Below the pieces are notes generated by a model. The model did no database searches, had not been told where the DNA came from, and saw only the letters and a program-made list of their open reading frames with translations. The position numbers and the translations under genes were made by a program. A stretch of 64,000 nt of DNA from positions 1 to 64,000 of the forward strand of contig JASAND010024101.1 of NCBI GenBank assembly GCA_030248195.1, given 5' to 3'. Below, in pieces: positions 1 through 11,417 of this stretch. This stretch comes from Trissonchulus latispiculum. Taxonomy: Eukaryota; Nematoda; Enoplea; Enoplida; Ironidae. The stretch's first letter is position 1, and the number at the start of each line of letters is the position of its first letter.

Positions 1-54
1 AGGGGTCTAGATTGATGGATGCAACGCGGTGAAACTCGGAAAATGGCCTTCAAA

Positions 55-955
55 GTCGGACAGACAAAGTCGGAAAGTCAGATTCGTAGTCGGACAGGCA
101 GTCTCGGGTCGCGGCAGCTCAGAAAGATAGTCGGATTAGAACTGGAAAATCGGATGGGAAGTCGGAAATCGGAGTCGGATCGGACAGGCAGGTAGGGAGT
201 GGTTTCTATTAATCCTAGTTCAAGTGGGAGTCGGATCGGAAGTCGGACTCGGAAATTAGAATTGGAAGTCGGAAATCGGAGTCGGATCGGACAGCCAGTT
301 AGGGAGTGGTTTTCACTTATTCAAGTTAAAGTCGGAGTCGGATCAGAAGTCGGAAATCGGAGTCGGGTCGGACATGCAGGTACGGAGTGGTTTCCATTTA
401 TCCAAGTTAAAGTCGGACTCGGATCGGAAGTCGGAAATCGGAGTCGGATCGGACAGGCAGGCAGGGAGTGGTTTCCATTTATCCAAGTTAAAGTCGGACT
501 CGGATCGGAAGTCGGAAATCGGAGTCGGATCGCAGAGGCAGGTAGGGAGTGGTTTCCATTTATCCAAGTTAAAGTCGGACTCGGATCGGATATCGGAATC
601 CGAAGTTGGAAATCGGAGTCGGATCGGACAGGCAGTTTAGGGAGTGGTTTCCATTTATCCAAGTTAAAGTCGGAGTCGGATCAGAAGTCGGAAATCGGAG
701 TCGGATCGGACAGGCAGGTAGGGAGTGGATTCCATTTACCCAAGTTAAAGTCGGAGTCGGATCGGAAATCGGACTCGGAAGTCGGAGTCGGAAATCGGAG
801 TCGGATCGGATAGGCAGGTAGGGAGTGGTATCCATTTATCCAAGTTAAAGTCGGAGTCGGATCGTAAGTAGGAAATCGGAGTCGGAGTCGGAAATCGGAG
901 TCGGAGTCGGAGCGGAGTCGCCAAGGCAGAGTTGTACAAGGCGAAGTCGGAACAG
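55..955. repeat. Minisatellite of about 81-bp units built from a GTCGGA-like hexamer
   Basis: Direct inspection shows the phrase AAGTTAAAGTCGGA recurring about every 80-100 bases from roughly 320 to 850, each time followed by runs of GTCGGA/ATCGGA and then GGCAGGTAGGGAGTGG. The first 200 bases and the last 100 contain the hexamer without the full unit. Because the unit is close to a multiple of three and stop-poor, it produces open frames on both strands; these are not taken as genes. Confidence 0.9.
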
Positions 956-1159
956 CCAAGTATTAGCTAAATATCGAGCTGGGCTTTAATAATAATTAGA
1001 TTCGACTCCAAGTTGGGGAGATGGGAGTTCGGGGCGTATGGATGTCATCTCGGCGGTGGCCTTTAAAGTGATTAGGATTCGCACATCGGTGGCGGAACGC
1101 GAAATCGCTACAGAATCGCTTGGTTCTCGAAATTTGTGTGCAAGATAAATCCTATTTTG

Positions 1160-2560
1160 GCCATAGGGGTGTTAGGTGGGCGAGCCGGGGGGGGATTGCT
1201 CACCGACCCCCCCCCCCAACCAAATCGTAATTCGTACCCCCGCGGTGATTACGATTCGCCTATTTTTCGCGAACGCGAATATATAACGTTATGCTAGAGA
1301 TATTTTTTGGGGGGAGGGGTCTTCGACCCCTCCATGTGGGGGGAGGGGTTCCCATAGGGGTGTTAGGGGGGTGGGGGGACCCCCCGCACCACAATGACAA
1401 ATTTTGCCGACCCCCCCCCCCCAGATTTTCAGATTCCCCCTCCCGGATTTTTGGTCAAAAAGTAGCCAAAAATGGCATAAAATCGAAAATTTAGGGGGGT
1501 CCTCGACCCTCCGTCGGAACCCCCCCCCCCCCCCAGATTTTTTGCCGAGCCACACCTATGAGGGGTCCCCCCCCCCCATACACCTCCCGCCTAACCCACT
1601 TATGTGGGTGGGGGGGGGGGGTCGCTGCTGCTGGGTGACTGCTGCCCCCCCCAAATCGTAACCCACCCCCAAATCGTCCCCCCCCTCCTTCGAAATTGAA
1701 AATTTGAAAATGTGAAGAAAATGTGAAAATCTGAACAAAATCAAAAATCTGGGGGGGGTCGCCAAAATTTGTCATTTGCGCAAGGGGGTCCCCAAACAAA
1801 CCCCCCCCCCCTCACACATCTATGGGTGTACCACCTGTTTGGGTTGGGGGGGGGAGTAGAAGGTCCAAATTTGGCTCGGGGGACCCCACCCAAATCCGAA
1901 ATTTGGGGGGGAGGACCCCCTTAAACACACCTATGCGTGTGTAAGCGGTATTTCTTTCAAACAGTTTTTAGCCCCGCACCCCGGCGCATAGGAACCGGCG
2001 CATAGTAGTGTTAGAGGAAAGGGCTAAAAATTTGAGGCCAGAAATAGTGCGAACATACGTACGTATATGATTAACTTGAAAAAACAATTTCTAATGCAAA
2101 AAAGTGCTTCCCATCCCGAAAGATGTTTGGGGAGGGCCCCCAACACAAATCCCCGCTACACCTGCACCTACACCAGCCCCAATATTTAGTTGTTTTCGCT
2201 AGCCACACCCACAGGTGTTCTGGCTTTTTCCTAGGCAAAAATTTAGGGGGGAAAGTCTGGGGGCGGTCCCCCCCCAGGTTTGGGGGGGGAGGCACGGATG
2301 AACCGGAACCAGCACTTTAAGCCCATTTGCACTGACTTCTCTAGGTCGTATCGTTAGGTCGGTATAATGCAAAAAGTAGCGGGGGAAACCCAAAGGGGGG
2401 GAAAATAAACCCGCCCGTCACAGGTCTTAAATAAGTGTTGTAGCGCGATTCTGACACTTTCAGCGTAAAATTCAACTCTTTTTAGTTAGTTTGAATCAAA
2501 AAGGCTGACCCAGGTCGCTTTTTTTTTGATCTCAAGAGCCATTAAAAATTCAGCCTAAAA
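1160..2560. repeat. G- and C-homopolymer-rich repeat tract
   Basis: Runs of 7-14 G or C alternate, often separated by short AT-rich text, and many G runs face C runs so that they could form hairpins (for example around 1,370-1,430 and 1,500-1,630). Repeated phrases about CCCAAATTTG and ACACCTATG appear several times, so this looks like several degraded copies of one repeat. A truncated copy of the left end of the element at 2,597 lies at about 2,219-2,300. No credible gene was seen. Confidence 0.65.
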
Positions 2561-2596
2561 ATGACAGGTTTCATAAAGTTTAACAACACATAAACA

Positions 2597-3399
2597 CTGG
2601 CTTTTTCCTAGGCAAAAATTTCTGGGGGGGGGGGGAAGTCTGGGGGGGTCCCCCCAGGTCTGGGGGGGGGGCTCGGATTTCTGGGGGGGGAAGAAAAATT
2701 TTTAGAAAAAACGTCTAAAACTATTTTTTTGCTGCTGAGCTACAAAATTGACTTTTTAACTAACAAAATTAAACTAACAAACAAAATTTTTAACTAACAA
2801 AACTACAAAATTTAAGCTTAAAAAATAGCTAAAAAATGCTTAAAAATGGGTAAAAATCCGGCGAAGCCGGAAAAATTTTTCCCTCAAAACCCTATTTTCC
2901 GGGCACTTTTGGGTAGGGGGGAAGGCCCGATTCCGGGGGGGGGGCGACCCAAGTCTGGGGGGGACGGATTTCTGGGGGGCCCCTCCACCCCCTCCCCTGT
3001 AGGAAAAATCAAGACCCCCCGATTTTTCTAAAATGTTTTTTAAGGTAAATGATGTAATATTAGCAAATTTCAATAAATTTCAACAAAAATTGCGGTCTAA
3101 AAATAGCTAATTTTTATCAGCTGAGCTAAAAAATTCACCATTTAGAACTAAAATATAAGCTTAAAATGTTCCAAAAATGCTTAAAAATGGGTAAAAAACT
3201 CCGGCGAAGCCGGAAAAAATTTTCAAAATTTGCCCTCAAAGCCCTATTTTTCAGGGAACTTTAGGGTAGGGTGGTTATGGGGGGGAGGCCCGAATCCTAG
3301 GGGGGGGGGGGCGATTGTGGGGGGGGGCGACCCCAGTCTGGGGGGGGGGAACGGAATTATGGGGGGTTCCCCCCCGCCCCCCCTGTAGGAAAAAGCCAG
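2597..3399. mobile_element. 803-bp inverted-repeat element with 5-bp target duplication
   Basis: The left end reads CTGGCTTTTTCCTA and the right end TAGGAAAAAGCCAG, a perfect 14-bp inverted repeat. AAACA precedes the left end (2,592-2,596) and follows the right end (3,400-3,404), consistent with a target-site duplication. The interior holds two diverged tandem blocks, each with TCCGGCGAAGCCGGA followed by long G runs. No coding frame was found, so it is a non-autonomous element. The superfamily is not assigned. Confidence 0.6.
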
Positions 3400-3404
3400 A
3401 AACA

Positions 3405-4740
3405 TAGGGCAATTTTTTTAAAAAATGGTAAAAACGATGTATATATATATATAATTTGATAAAACTTATTATTCTAAGGTGTAGAAAACGGTTTTTGCGT
3501 ACAATTGGCCATTAAACGTCACAATTAGACCTCTGCTGGGTCCTCCAGCAGTGAAATTGCACTTTTGGGGTTTCTTGTGTCTGGCTACCCAGGAACGTAT
3601 TCAAAACTGCCCAAATCTGACTGCATAGCGTGACGCAGCGTCCTCGATAATACCGTGCTATAGCCAGGAATTGTTTTGCTGTTGAGTTAGTAAAAAATTT
3701 TCAAAAAAATTTGGGTGGGTTTCCACCCAGTGGGTTTTCCCCGCCACGTTTGGCAATGTGCCAGACTAACGGTACATCGGAGGATCGGCCTAATTTTTGC
3801 TGTGTGCAAAGAGGAAGAGTTGCCATCATTGCAGATATTTGCAATACTTTTCTAGCCCAACCCAGTCAAAAGTTACATCGGTCCAAACTTTTGGCAAATT
3901 TTTGGAAGGTTGGACCAAAAAGTAGGTGTCATTTTCAAAATGTCAAAAAATGAACAGGAGTGAACCAAATGACTTATCTTTGCACACATAGGTTAGAAAG
4001 AGTCGCGCTTTCTGCTGGTGATTACAATACTTTTCCCCTTTTTGGATACCATATATGTTTTTCGGTGCGTAGAATTCAAATTTGGCATTATATAGTTTTA
4101 GGCAGCTTTTGCCCAGATAGGTGATCCTGACCACTCCCTGGGTCCGGAGGGTCCACCGGCCGGACCATCTGCCAGTATGGGGTTGAGGTACCTAAAACAT
4201 GCGCTATTTATAGTAAGAGTAGGTTACGTAGTATATACGTACCAACTTTTTATTTTCCTTTTCCGGGATTTCTTTCTGGCTACAGAGGTTTTCGGGTCGC
4301 TAAGCTGGAATTTGGCATTAGTTGTGCCCTAACGTTTGCCCCAGACGCTTTTTACTAGAGGCTGATAGTGATTTTTTTGTAAATTTGTTCACAGAAAAGT
4401 CACCCGCCGGTGGCGAATCCAGAGGACAGTATATGGTTGGATAGCATAGAGTTAGGTCATGTCAAGTGCTTATATGGCGCAGCTGCGCAAAGTTCACAGT
4501 GACTACCAGCAATAAATTCTATTTTGGTCCGGAGTTGTCCGAGGGTCGGATTTTGGGTGGGTCGACTATTTTTGGGCACCCTAGTCGGAGGAGTTGGGCC
4601 TCGTCCTGTTACGGTTGGAACTTGTGGCTAAGGCCATGCAAAAAATTTTCCCGCTGCGGCTTGATGTTAACCGTCTAGGCGGGTGATTTTTATGTGAATT
4701 TTCGGGGTGATTGTTTGTGAACATTGCTATATATATATAT
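3405..4740. other. Intergenic or repeat-derived stretch without a recognisable gene
   Basis: AT-rich sequence with short GC-rich phrases such as GGTCCGGAGGGTCC that recur in altered form near 7,250 and 9,830, suggesting decayed copies of the same repeat family. Near the right edge, GGGTGATTGTTTGTGAACATTGCTATATA (4,703-4,731, quoted here only by its key parts GGGTGATT and TTGCTATATA) resembles the 3' end of the element described at 6,695. Nothing with splice sites or protein character was seen. Confidence 0.5.
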
Positions 4741-5836
4741 AGTCAATCGGGAAAAAAACGCCATTTTTTCAAACTTTTGGACGTGTAGAACTCATTTTTT
4801 GGAATTATGGGAAAATTCTTGTAGTTTGAAGAATGGCAACCCCTACGGACTATTTTCATGTATTAATGACTTCTCTGGACTGTAGCGATAGAGAGTACTA
4901 TGTGATTTATTTCCTGGGGAAAAAAAGCCAAAATCGGGAAAAAAAGCCACTCATCGGGAAAAAAAGCCACTTTGGTCGAAGCATATCCTGAATGCGTAGA
5001 CCAATTCTGAGTGTTCCAACGTGTTCAGCGTCGCTTATTTACCCTAGATTTGTTGTTTACCGAGGCAAATTGCCTTCGTAAAGCATTTAATAGAACTTTT
5101 TAGTTTGCAGCATAAACTGGCTAGGTTTCATCAAATATAACGTAAACATACAAATTTTTTAAAAACTTGCTAAAACGAAGGCTAACCACAAAATAGTGTT
5201 TTCCAATGAATTCGTAATGCTCTTTTTGGCCAAATGTGCCAGTTTCAGGATGAAATGTGGAGTGTAGCGGTCAAAACGACTGACGTGACATATTAGTCCA
5301 AAAGTTGCGCATTTCAGGGACTGTCCACCTACAAACGGTATTGCTTTGTAAAACTTGAATTGCTGATTATTTTCAACATAGTTATCATGCCAGAAATCCA
5401 GAAAAACTGCTCACTATGGGTCTCGCAATCGACTGGCTTTTTTTCCCGATGGGTCAAAATCATCGGGAAAAAAAGCCACACCTGCCCAGAGACAACGTGA
5501 CACCTTGAACTGTTTGCAATAGTATGAGGACAAAGCCAGACATGTTCTCTCTTGATTGCAATAGAAATTATTCAGATAGCGCTATTGACACTAAAGTTAT
5601 GAATTTTTGAAACATTACCGTTTTCCCGCCTTTTCAGGAACAAAATTTTCCAAAAAATGTCGACCCCGCTGTTGACTATAGAGGAGAGATAGAAAGCTAA
5701 AAATCGGCGTGTGGGCTTATATTGAGGTCGCCATTCTACACGCCAAATATTATGGCAATAGCATCACCCGTTAGGCCACGGCGGTCGTGGCTTTTTTTCC
5801 CGAAATTTTGACGTGGCTTTTTTTTCCCGATTGACT
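4741..5836. mobile_element. 1.1-kb inverted-repeat element with AGTCAATCGGG ends
   Basis: The left end reads AGTCAATCGGGAAAAAAA and the right end is its complement, TTTTTTTTCCCGATTGACT, both bordered by TATA sequence, so TA is the likely target. Inside, the block TCGGGAAAAAAAGCCA occurs several times (about 4,915-4,970, 5,440-5,480 and both ends) in both orientations, like subterminal transposase-binding repeats. No transposase frame is present. Partial copies lie at 13,065 and 16,949. Confidence 0.7.
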
Positions 5837-6057
5837 ATATAGCTGGAGTTGGTTTCTTTAAGCTAGAGATTTGGTCGAAAAACAATTTTGGCAAAACTGC
5901 TATTATTTTGTTTTGAACATCAATTTCTCAAAAAACTTACAAGTCTCATTTAATTTTTCCTGACAACGTTTGTGCTTTTTGATCTGTTTTCTTGCAACCT
6001 AAAAACAATTCTTTCAACAAAACAACAAATATTTCCAAACCTGTTCCTTGCTTACGA

Positions 6058-6132
6058 GTGGCCGTAGCTCAGTGGCAGAGCGACCCAGGCTTTCGAGTCT
6101 GGGGGGTCCCGGGTTCGAGTCCCGGCGGGCAC
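6058..6132 (+). repeat. tRNA-like sequence (SINE-type head), copy 1
   Basis: Good polymerase III internal promoter boxes are visible: A box TAGCTCAGTGG and B box GGTTCGAGTCC. Acceptor strands GTGGCCG and CGGGCAC pair except for one G-G mismatch, and the D arm GCTC/GAGC and T arm CCGGG/CCCGG are intact. The anticodon arm cannot be folded with a normal 7-base loop, so I call it a tRNA-derived repeat and not a working tRNA gene. Confidence 0.6.
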
Positions 6133-6264
6133 TTCCTAAACAGGCTTGGGATTTATTGTGTATAATGTTTCCTATTTCTTCTTTATAATGTACATATAGC
6201 AAAGTTAACAAAAAAATCATCACGAAACTTTGCAAAGAAATCACCCACCTACAGGATTATTATC

Positions 6265-6290
6265 ATAGGGGTCGCGGTAGCGACCCCTAT
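6265..6290. other. Perfect 11-bp hairpin with 4-base loop
   Basis: ATAGGGGTCGC is followed by GGTA and then the exact complement GCGACCCCTAT. The same hairpin occurs in the second tandem copy near 8,845. It lies just downstream of the tRNA-like repeat. It could be a fused pair of transposon ends or a cruciform-forming site; its function is unknown. Confidence 0.7.
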
Positions 6291-6694
6291 AATATGAGTG
6301 AAAATGGTCGAATGACCGTGTAAAACAAGGCTGCGCAGATTATGTGCGCAAAAAATTGTACGTGTCGAGTTTGGTATGTTCCTGAAGTTTCATCCCCGTA
6401 CCACTTTCCGTTAAAAAGTTATACCAAAAATCGCTTACGAGAGTGATGTTTTTTTTCCGGTTCTCCGCTTTGACGTTTGGTAAGGGGGTTTTGTAGCTTT
6501 AATAACAACAGATAGAAAACTTTTTGCCTATGAAAACCGTATATATTCTTGGAGTACGCAACAAAAATAAGCCGATAGGCTAGTTTTTATGCCTCCCAGA
6601 GCAGGAAAAATTTTTTGGTGGGGGGCCAAAGTCGGCCAAAACGCTAAAAGTATGCTTCAAAGGCGCCGTAATACCTAAGTCAGACTGCGCTATA

Positions 6695-7955
6695 TATAGC
6701 AAGCTTAACAAAAAAAATCAAAATTCGGTTTTTTGGCTGGAACTTTCGCAAAACTAAACCGAATCGATTACTTTGAGGACCCATGGATAGGTCTTGGGCT
6801 AAGCTTTAAAACCACCCCAGTTTCGTTGCTCTACGACCTACCAGTAAGTAGCAATAGACGAAAATGTGTGATTTTTTTTGTTAAAGGTTTAACAAAAAAA
6901 AATCACCCGTTAACAAAAAAAATCAGTGGCGGACCGGATCCCAGAGAGCAGCTAGCAACTTTTTCTCATCAGTTTTGGATAGAGCGCACTAAATAACGTA
7001 TTTAGAACCCCAAACCGCTAACCTAGTGCCCCAACTAAGGCAACTGACCCCGCCGAAGTCTTAGTGGTCACTGATGGCCCCCGACAGCGTCCAGTATGAA
7101 GTCTGGTGGCTCTAAAGTGCCGTTTTAAAGGCTAAAACGTTGTTTTTTCGTGTTTGTGAGTGATTATAACCTATTTCCAGGCATTTTGGCAGAGAAACTC
7201 AGAACTTCGTATATTGCTGGGGTATGACCCACGGTCACGTGACCCCTGCCGGACCCGTCCGGACCCTCCAGGTACCAACTGGACAGTCCAAAGTGGCTAT
7301 AAACATGTCCTAGGGGGTTTTCCAGGGCGCTGAATTCAAATCTGGCATTAGTTTTTAGGTACCTATGGGCTAATACTGACTTCTGGGATCACGTTTACCG
7401 CCGGACGGTCCAAGCCCGGCTGGTTACCAGGTTGGACTCCCAGAAGTGTCAGGCAACCTCAAAAACAACGTATATAAGGGTTTTCGAGGTCGCTGAGCTC
7501 GATTTTGACGTTAGTTTTGCTCTACCTGCTGTTCTGACTTCGGTAACGAAACAAAAAAATGATTTTTTATTTGTTAAAATTTTAACAAAAAAATCACCCA
7601 CCCCAGGACGGCTCAGAGGTCCGACTGGGAACTTTTATATATGTATCGATAGCCCACAGTCAGGACATGTCACATGCACAATATGGGTTGCCTAGGGTTT
7701 TCCATTAGTAAATAGCAGCCGAAATTCGAACTTCGGTCATGAACGTTTTTGAGGTCACTTTTGGGTACCCTCACTTAAAGGTCTGCCCTGAACGCATGGA
7801 GAGGGCCTAGGGGCTCAAACTCACAGGCTGTAATGTCGAGATGTGTGGCTATCACCATGCAAAAAATTGGGTCTCTGCGACTTTCCTGTGAGTCAGGGTG
7901 GGGTGATTTTTTTTTGTTAAAATTTCGGGTGATTTTTTTTGTTAAGCTTGCTATA
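6695..7955. mobile_element. 1.26-kb inverted-repeat element, TATAGCAAGC ends, copy 1
   Basis: The left end TATAGCAAGCTTAACAAAAA is mirrored at the right end by TTTTTGTTAAGCTTGCTATA, an inverted repeat of about 26 bp with outer TATA. The A-tract motif (TTAACAAAAAAAATCACCC type) is repeated internally in both orientations near 6,870-6,925, 7,565-7,600 and 7,900-7,945. No transposase frame is present. The design parallels the element at 4,741: short ends, internal A7-8 blocks and a TA-rich target. Confidence 0.65.
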
Positions 7956-8195
7956 TGGGGCAATACTGCCTATATGGCTGAATAGGACACATATCAGGGT
8001 CGTTCAATTGCTATATGATTTTCCTGCCGGGGGCGTAATTTTTGGGTACTGGCCTGCCAAAGTTGGTGCATTTTGGGTCCAACTTTGAACTTAGTTTATT
8101 AGCTTATTTTGCGACCTGGAAGGCTCAAATCTTGCATGCAAAGGTTTTTGCGGACGGAGAATCGATTCCCGCTATCAATTTTGCTGCCCGACCGA

Positions 8196-8545
8196 CCCAA
8201 GTTGCTGGGCTGGTCCCACTTTGCCTTGCCATCTGGAGGGTCATGTCGGCAACCGTTTCCTGGAGGTCCATACTAGGCTCTACTTGGCCTCTCAAAACTT
8301 TCTCTATAGGGGTTTTCTGGTGCGCCCAGCTCATTTCCGGTGTCCGTTTTGCCGTCCGACTCATCCATCTTGCTGGGCTGGTTCCACTTTGCCGTCTGGA
8401 GGGTCATGTCGGCAACCGTTTCCTAGAGGTCCATAATAGGCTTTACTTGGCCTCTCAAAACTTTCTTTATAGGGGTTTTCTGGTGCGCCCAGCTCATATC
8501 CGGCGTCCGTTTTGTCGTCCGACTCGTCCTTCTTGCTGCTTGCAA
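8196..8545 (+). repeat. Tandem satellite of about 169 bp, two units
   Basis: GCTGGGCTGGT...GGAGGGTCATGTCGGCAACC appears at about 8,202 and again at about 8,371, each followed by the same text ending in CATCTTGCTGGG or a variant. The satellite recurs in the tandem copy near 10,780-11,120 and on the opposite strand at 14,740-15,000. Open frames here on both strands follow from the repeat and show no protein features. Confidence 0.75.
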
Positions 8546-8636
8546 CGTTTGTGCTTTTTGATCTGTTTTCTTGCAACCTAAAAACAATTCTTTCAACAAA
8601 ACAACAAATATTTCCAAACCTGTTCCTTGCTTACGA

Positions 8637-8711
8637 GTGGCCGTAGCTCAGTGGCAGAGCGACCCAGGCTTTCGAGTCTGGGGGGTCCCGGGTTCGAGTC
8701 CCGGCGGGCAC
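8637..8711 (+). repeat. tRNA-like sequence, copy 2
   Basis: Identical to the copy at 6,058 in the tRNA-like part; it is carried by the 2,579-bp tandem duplication. Confidence 0.6.
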
Positions 8712-9272
8712 TTCCTAAACAGGCTTGGGATTTATTGTGTATAATGTTTCCTATTTCTTCTTTATAATGTACATATAGCAAAGTTAACAAAAAAATCATC
8801 ACGAAACTTTGCAAAGAAATCACCCACCTACAGGATTATTATCATAGGGGTCGCGGTAGCGACCCCTATAATATGAGTGAAAATGGTCGAATGACCGTGT
8901 AAAACAAGGCTGCGCAGATTATGTGCGCAAAAAATTGTACGTGTCGAGTTTGGTATGTTCCTGAAGTTTCATCCCCGTACCACTTTCCGTTAAAAAGTTA
9001 TGCCAAAAATCGCTTACGAGAGTGATGTTTTTTTCCGGTTCTCCGCTTTGACGTTTGGTAAGGGGGTTTTGTAGCTTTAATAACAACAGATAGAAAACTT
9101 TTTGCCTATGAAAACCGTATATATTCTTGGAGTACGCAACAAAAATAAGCCGATAGGCTAGTTTTTATGCCTCCCAGAGCAGGAAAAATTTTTTGGTGGG
9201 GGGCCAAAGTCGGCCAAAACGCTAAAAGTATGCTTCAAAGGCGCCGTAATACCTAAGTCAGACTGCGCTATA

Positions 9273-10534
9273 TATAGCAAGCTTAACAAAAAAAATCAAA
9301 ATTCGGTTTTTTGGCTGGAACTTTCGCAAAACTAAACCGAATCGATTACTTTGAGGACCCATGGATAGGTCTTGGGCTAAGCTTTAAAACCACCCCAGTT
9401 TCGTTGCTCTACGACCTACCAGTAAGTAGCAATAGACGAAAATGTGTGATTTTTTTGTTAAAGGTTTAACAAAAAAAAATCACCCGTTAACAAAAAAAAA
9501 TCAGTGGCGGACCGGATCCCAGAGAGCAGCTAGCAACTTTTTCTCATCAGTTTTGGATAGAGCGCACTAAATAACGTATTTAGAACCCCAAACCGCTAAC
9601 CTAGTGCCCCAACTAAGGCAACTGACCCCGCCGAAGTCTTAGTGGTCACTGATGGCCCCCGACAGCGTCCAGTATGAAGTCTGGTGGCTCTAAAGTGCCG
9701 TTTTAAAGGCTGAAACGTTGTTTTTTCGTGTTTGTGAGTGATTATAACCTATTTCCAGGCATTTTGGCAGAGAAACTCAGAACTTCGTATATTGCTGGGG
9801 TATGACCCACGGTCACGTGACCCCTGCCGGACCCGTCCGGACCCTCCAGGTACCAACTGGACAGTCCAAAGTGGCTATAAACATGTCCTAGAGGGTTTTC
9901 CAGGGCGCTGAATTCAAATCTGGCATTAGTTTTTAGGTACCTATGGGCTAATACTGACTTCTGGGATCACGTTTACCGCCGGATGGTCCAAGCCCGGCTG
10001 GTTACCAGGTTGGACTCCCAGAAGTGTCAGGCAACCTCAAAAACAACGTATATAAGGGTTTTCGAGGTCGCTGAGCTCGATTTTGACGTTAGTTTTGCTC
10101 TACCTGCTGTTCTGACTTCGGTAACGAAACAAAAAAATGATTTTTTATTTGTTAAAATTTTAACAAAAAAAAATCACCCACCCCAGGACGGCTCAGAGGT
10201 CCGACTGGGAACTTTTATATATGTATCGATAGCCCACAGTCAGGACATGTCACATGCACAATATGGGTTGCCTAGGGTTTTCCATTAGTAAATAGCAGCC
10301 GAAATTCGAACTTCGGTCATGAACGTTTTTGAGGTCACTTTTGGGTACCCTCACTTAAAGGTCTGCCCTGAACGCATGGAGAGGGCCTAGGGGCTCAAAC
10401 TCACAGGCTGTAATGTCGAGATGTGTGGCTATCACCATGCAAAAAATTGGGTCTCTGCGACTTTCCTGTGAGTCAGGGTGGGGTGATTTTTTTTGTTAAA
10501 ATTTCGGGTGATTTTTTTTGTTAAGCTTGCTATA
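9273..10534. mobile_element. TATAGCAAGC inverted-repeat element, copy 2
   Basis: Second copy of the element at 6,695-7,955, duplicated as part of the tandem unit and not inserted independently, since its flanks are also duplicated. It differs mainly in lengths of A/T runs. Confidence 0.65.
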
Positions 10535-11215
10535 TGGGGCAATACTGCCTATATGGCTGAATAGGACACATATCAGGGTCGTTCAATTGCTATATGATTT
10601 TCCTGCCGGGGGCGTAATTTTTGGGTACTGGCCTGCCAAAGTTGGTGCATTTTGGGTCCAACTTTGAACTTAGTTTATTAGCTTATTTTGCGACCTGGAA
10701 GGCTCAAATCTTGCATGCAAAGGTTTTTGCGGACGGAGAATCGATTCCCGCTATCAATTTTGCTGCCCGACCGACCCAAGTTGCTGGGCTGGTCCCACTT
10801 TGCCTTGCCATCTGGAGGGTCATGTCGGCAACCGTTTCCTGGAGGTCCATACTAGGCTCTACTTGGCCTCTCAAAACTTTCTCTATAGGGGTTTTCTGGT
10901 GCGCCCAGCTCATTTCCGGTGTCCGTTTTGCCGTCCGACTCATCCATCTTGCTGGGCTGGTTCCACTTTGCCGTCTGGAGGGTCATGTCGGCAACCGTTT
11001 CCTAGAGGTCCATAATAGGCTTTACTTGGCCTCTCAAAACTTTCTTTATAGGGGTTTTCTGGTGCGCCCAGCTCATATCCGGCGTCCGTTTTGTCGTCCG
11101 ACTCGTCCTTCTTGCTGCTTGCAACGTTTGTGCTTTTTGATCTGTTTTCTTGCAACCTAAAAACAATTCTTTCAACAAAACAACAAATATTTCCAAACCT
11201 GTTCCTTGCTTACGA

Positions 11216-11290
11216 GTGGCCGTAGCTCAGTGGCAGAGCGACCCAGGCTTTCGAGTCTGGGGGGTCCCGGGTTCGAGTCCCGGCGGGCAC
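11216..11290 (+). repeat. tRNA-like sequence, copy 3
   Basis: Same tRNA-like text as at 6,058 and 8,637, located in the partial third tandem copy. One substitution (GGGATTTATTG to GGGAATTATTG) lies just downstream. Confidence 0.6.
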
Positions 11291-11417
11291 TTCCTAAACA
11301 GGCTTGGGAATTATTGTGTATAATGTTTCCTATTTCTTCTTTATAATGTACATATAGCAAAGTTAACAAAAAAATCATCACGAAACTTTGCAAAGAAATC
11401 ACCCACCTACAGGATTA

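Larger units (their letters stand above)
5963..11417. repeat. 2,579-bp tandem repeat, two full copies and a partial third
   Basis: The sequence beginning CAACGTTTGTGCTTTTTGAT at about 5,963 recurs at about 8,542 and 11,121. Equivalent landmarks are spaced by exactly 2,579 bases (for example the tRNA-like sequences at 6,058, 8,637 and 11,216). The third copy stops about 297 bases in, at ACCTACAGGATTA, after which the sequence changes. Differences between the two full copies are a handful of substitutions and changes in A/T run length, so the duplication is recent or homogenised. Confidence 0.93.

Noticed and set aside
199..959. Overlapping open frames of 60-200 codons on both strands in the first kilobase
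   Set aside because: They are the same minisatellite unit read in several frames, with no start context, splice sites or protein-like composition.
6058..6132. Functional tRNA gene
   Set aside because: A and B boxes and most stems are good, but the anticodon arm does not fold with a normal loop and the sequence is carried in a tandem repeat.
6014..6244. 76-codon minus-strand frame present three times
   Set aside because: It is the complement of the tRNA-like repeat and its tail; the peptide is a by-product of the SINE-type sequence.
8042..8581. 179-codon plus-strand frame (and its copy at 10,621)
   Set aside because: It is mostly two tandem satellite units, opposite-strand frames are equally open, and the same repeat occurs inverted at 14.7-15.0 kb. 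No family features.
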